Notes under the pieces: generated by a model
Told to the model about the DNA's origin: nothing
Seen by the model: only the letters and a program-made list of their open reading frames with translations
The model's database searches: none
Shown: positions 13,491-15,158 of the stretch, piece by piece
How the letters are laid out: each line of letters starts with the position of its first letter
Position numbering within the stretch: position 1 is the stretch's first letter
Program-made: the position numbers and the translations under genes
Assembly (NCBI GenBank): GCA_030628225.1
Contig: DAOVRJ010000028.1
Span: 1-15,158 of the forward strand
Origin: Candidatus Zixiibacteriota bacterium
GTDB lineage: Bacteria > SM23-81
Reading direction: 5' to 3'
DNA: 15,158 bases

Positions 13491-15158
13491 ATGAGATGGA
13501 AAGGGGATAGCCGTGGACACACGGCCCTGTTGATGATTTTTGCTCTGTGTGGTCTATTTTCTCTCTCTTTTGCAGAGCCTTCCCAGTTTGCTTCAGACTA
13601 TGAAGGGCAGCGGTCGGCACGAGTTCATCGACCGTTGACAGACACCATTAGGGACACAGGGGTTTCTACGGCGGTACGTCTGGTTCGCTCCGATGATAGA
13701 GGAGCGGAGATTGAGATCATTAGCCGGGGATTCGATTCTTCCGCGGAGGAGATAGAGGGGCAAATCTATCATCATCTCAGTCTTGATGGTGCCTCCCTCA
13801 GCCAGGAGGAGGGTGAACCTCAACTGCCCTTAAGGGTCATGATGTTGGGCATCCCCCTGGAAGCGAACGTTGCTGTGGAGGTGGTGGAGGTAGAGACGGA
13901 GCGAAGTTTTAATTACCATGTGTATCCGGCTCCCAGGCGAGTGCTCTCCCGGACCAAATCTGGTGAACCTTTTACCACTACTGAGTTTTACCGCAACGAT
14001 CCTCTGTACAGCCAAAACACCTTCTTTCCGCCACGAATAGCTAAAGTGACCCAGATCGCTTTTATCAGAGATCAGCGGGTGGCTCAATTGGAGGTGTGCC
14101 CCTTGCAATACAACCCGGCCAGCGGAGAATTGCTGTTTCACAAGCGTCTCATTCTGCGAGTGACCTTCGGTAGCGGTTCCCAGGTAGATCTTGCCGGATT
14201 TGAGGAGCCGAGTTTCATCCCCACAGACGTGGGTCCTTTCCAGTCCATTCTGAAGAACACCCTGCTCAACTACGAGTCCTCGAGGCACTGGCAACAGCGC
14301 CGCGCCGCTCTGCCAAAGTTCATGCCAGTGGAAACTGAAACGCCCTATGGGGATTCCACAGCATATAGGATCACCGTCACAGAAGATGGCATCTACTCCC
14401 TGAGCTATGAGTATCTGCAGAGTCAGGGAGTGGCTGTCTCGGCCATCGATCCCAAAACGGTGAAGATGTATAATCGGGGAGAACAAATCCCCATCTATGT
14501 TTACGGAGCTCGAGACAACCAATTTGATCCGGGGGATTACATCCAGTTCAGGGGTGAAGTGTACCACGGGGAGAATCACTACTACTCCCCTTACACAGAG
14601 ACCAATGTCTATTGGCTGGTCTCCGGCGGCGACATCGGCATGAGGATGGTAGAGCAGGATGGCGGGCTGGTGGTGGAAGATCCGGACAGCCTGATCATTC
14701 CCCTCAGCTACAAGGCCACCTTGCACGTGGAAAGAGATCTGAGCTATCAGCGCCTGTCTCAAATGAGAGACGAGAGCATAGACCGGTGGCTAATGGACGA
14801 AATCAACGCAGATACCACTCGAGACTACTCCTTTTACCTGACGGCCGTCGATGACAGCGACAGCGCCAAGTGCGAGATAGAAATCAGGCTGCGGGGCATT
14901 ACCTTTCCCTACCACGATCCTGACCACCACACCAAAATCTGGCTGAATGGCAACAAGCTGGACGAGGCCTGGTGGGATGGTCAGGACGAATATATCTACC
15001 ACCGGACCGGGCTGCCCAACTCCTGGCTGTGGGAGGGAAACAACCTGTTGCGCATCGCCAATATTGGGGACACAGAGGCCGGAGACGTTGATAAGATCTA
15101 CACAAACTGGTTTCAGATCGACTACTGGCGGGGATACGTGGCTCAGGATGACTACTTG
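13491..15158 (+). CDS. Secreted C25 (gingipain-type) propeptide protein, 3' end outside window
   Basis: The frame is open without a stop from ATG 13491 to the last base: 556 codons, the gene continuing beyond the window. GGAG lies at 13479-13482, 8 bases upstream. The protein starts with a signal peptide (basic MRWKGDSRGHT, then ALLMIFALCGLFSLSFA; cleavage likely after SFA). Residues about 100-240 match the gingipain-type propeptide pattern: EGEPQLPLRVMMLGIPLEANV, NDPLYSQNTFFPP, then QLEVCPLQYNPASGELLFHKRLILRVTF. From about 290 a beta-rich portion (YRITVTEDGIYSLSYEYLQSQGV, KMYNRGEQIPIYVYGARDNQFDPGDYIQF) follows, as in C25 proteins of FCB lineages. The catalytic His/Cys region is not in view, so peptidase activity cannot be judged; a non-peptidase surface protein with the same front half is possible. 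It lies behind tandem sigma-54 and sigma-70 promoters. Confidence 0.88.
   Translation, partial: MRWKGDSRGHTALLMIFALCGLFSLSFAEPSQFASDYEGQRSARVHRPLTDTIRDTGVSTAVRLVRSDDRGAEIEIISRGFDSSAEEIEGQIYHHLSLDGASLSQEEGEPQLPLRVMMLGIPLEANVAVEVVEVETERSFNYHVYPAPRRVLSRTKSGEPFTTTEFYRNDPLYSQNTFFPPRIAKVTQIAFIRDQRVAQLEVCPLQYNPASGELLFHKRLILRVTFGSGSQVDLAGFEEPSFIPTDVGPFQSILKNTLLNYESSRHWQQRRAALPKFMPVETETPYGDSTAYRITVTEDGIYSLSYEYLQSQGVAVSAIDPKTVKMYNRGEQIPIYVYGARDNQFDPGDYIQFRGEVYHGENHYYSPYTETNVYWLVSGGDIGMRMVEQDGGLVVEDPDSLIIPLSYKATLHVERDLSYQRLSQMRDESIDRWLMDEINADTTRDYSFYLTAVDDSDSAKCEIEIRLRGITFPYHDPDHHTKIWLNGNKLDEAWWDGQDEYIYHRTGLPNSWLWEGNNLLRIANIGDTEAGDVDKIYTNWFQIDYWRGYVAQDDYL

Noticed and set aside
13830-14762. 310-codon frame on the - strand opposite the C25-type gene.
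   Set aside because: The + strand frame is open to the window end, has a signal peptide and family motifs; the antisense product has none.
1-15158. tRNA or rRNA genes, CRISPR arrays, insertion sequences, integrases or attachment sites.
   Set aside because: No such signal was seen: no regularly spaced direct repeats, no transposase-like product, and no tRNA-like cloverleaf in the gaps.

Overview
The window is a compact bacterial stretch, all genes on the + strand, with short gaps and good ribosome binding sites. It looks like a Gram-negative, probably uncultured lineage of the FCB/candidate-phylum type (Zixibacteria-, KSB1- or Calditrichaeota-like). Reasons: a PEGA plus DUF5683 protein, a lipoprotein with a GCG-type lipobox carrying fibronectin type III repeats, a gingipain (C25) propeptide protein, and a PrsK/PrsR-type regulatory pair with sigma-54. 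The taxon is inference; nothing here fixes it.

Layout. 1-181 is GC-rich and folds into successive hairpins. It runs in frame into a polyprenyl-phosphate sugar transferase (to 991) whose true start is unclear. After a 200-base gap, seven genes are packed tightly from 1194 to 10597: a PEGA/DUF5683 membrane protein, an FN3 lipoprotein, a conserved two-domain protein of unknown function (GTG start), a six-helix membrane protein, a TPR envelope protein, a PrsK-like histidine kinase (4-base overlap with the TPR gene) and a PrsR-like sigma-54 activator. The TPR-PrsK-PrsR order recalls the PrsT/PrsK/PrsR module of exosortase/PEP-CTERM loci, but no exosortase or PEP-CTERM protein is visible here.

Downstream of the activator lies a near-consensus sigma-54 promoter (10820-10836). 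Its leader can fold in two mutually exclusive ways around a perfect Shine-Dalgarno sequence. It precedes a 199-residue degenerate GGDEF protein (GKGRL in place of GGDEF, but an intact RxxD inhibitory-site motif), so a likely c-di-GMP reader rather than a cyclase. This unit ends in a clear intrinsic terminator (11632-11659). Next come a 16-base perfect palindrome and a diacylglycerol-kinase-family lipid kinase.

A 723-base gap (12768-13490) holds a second sigma-54 promoter, a strong extended -10 sigma-70 promoter and a long leader. It precedes a secreted C25-propeptide protein that runs off the right edge.

Working model (inference): an envelope or polysaccharide locus in which PrsK senses a membrane or intracellular signal, PrsR activates sigma-54 promoters inside the same locus, and one target is a c-di-GMP effector made under an extra layer of leader-RNA control.
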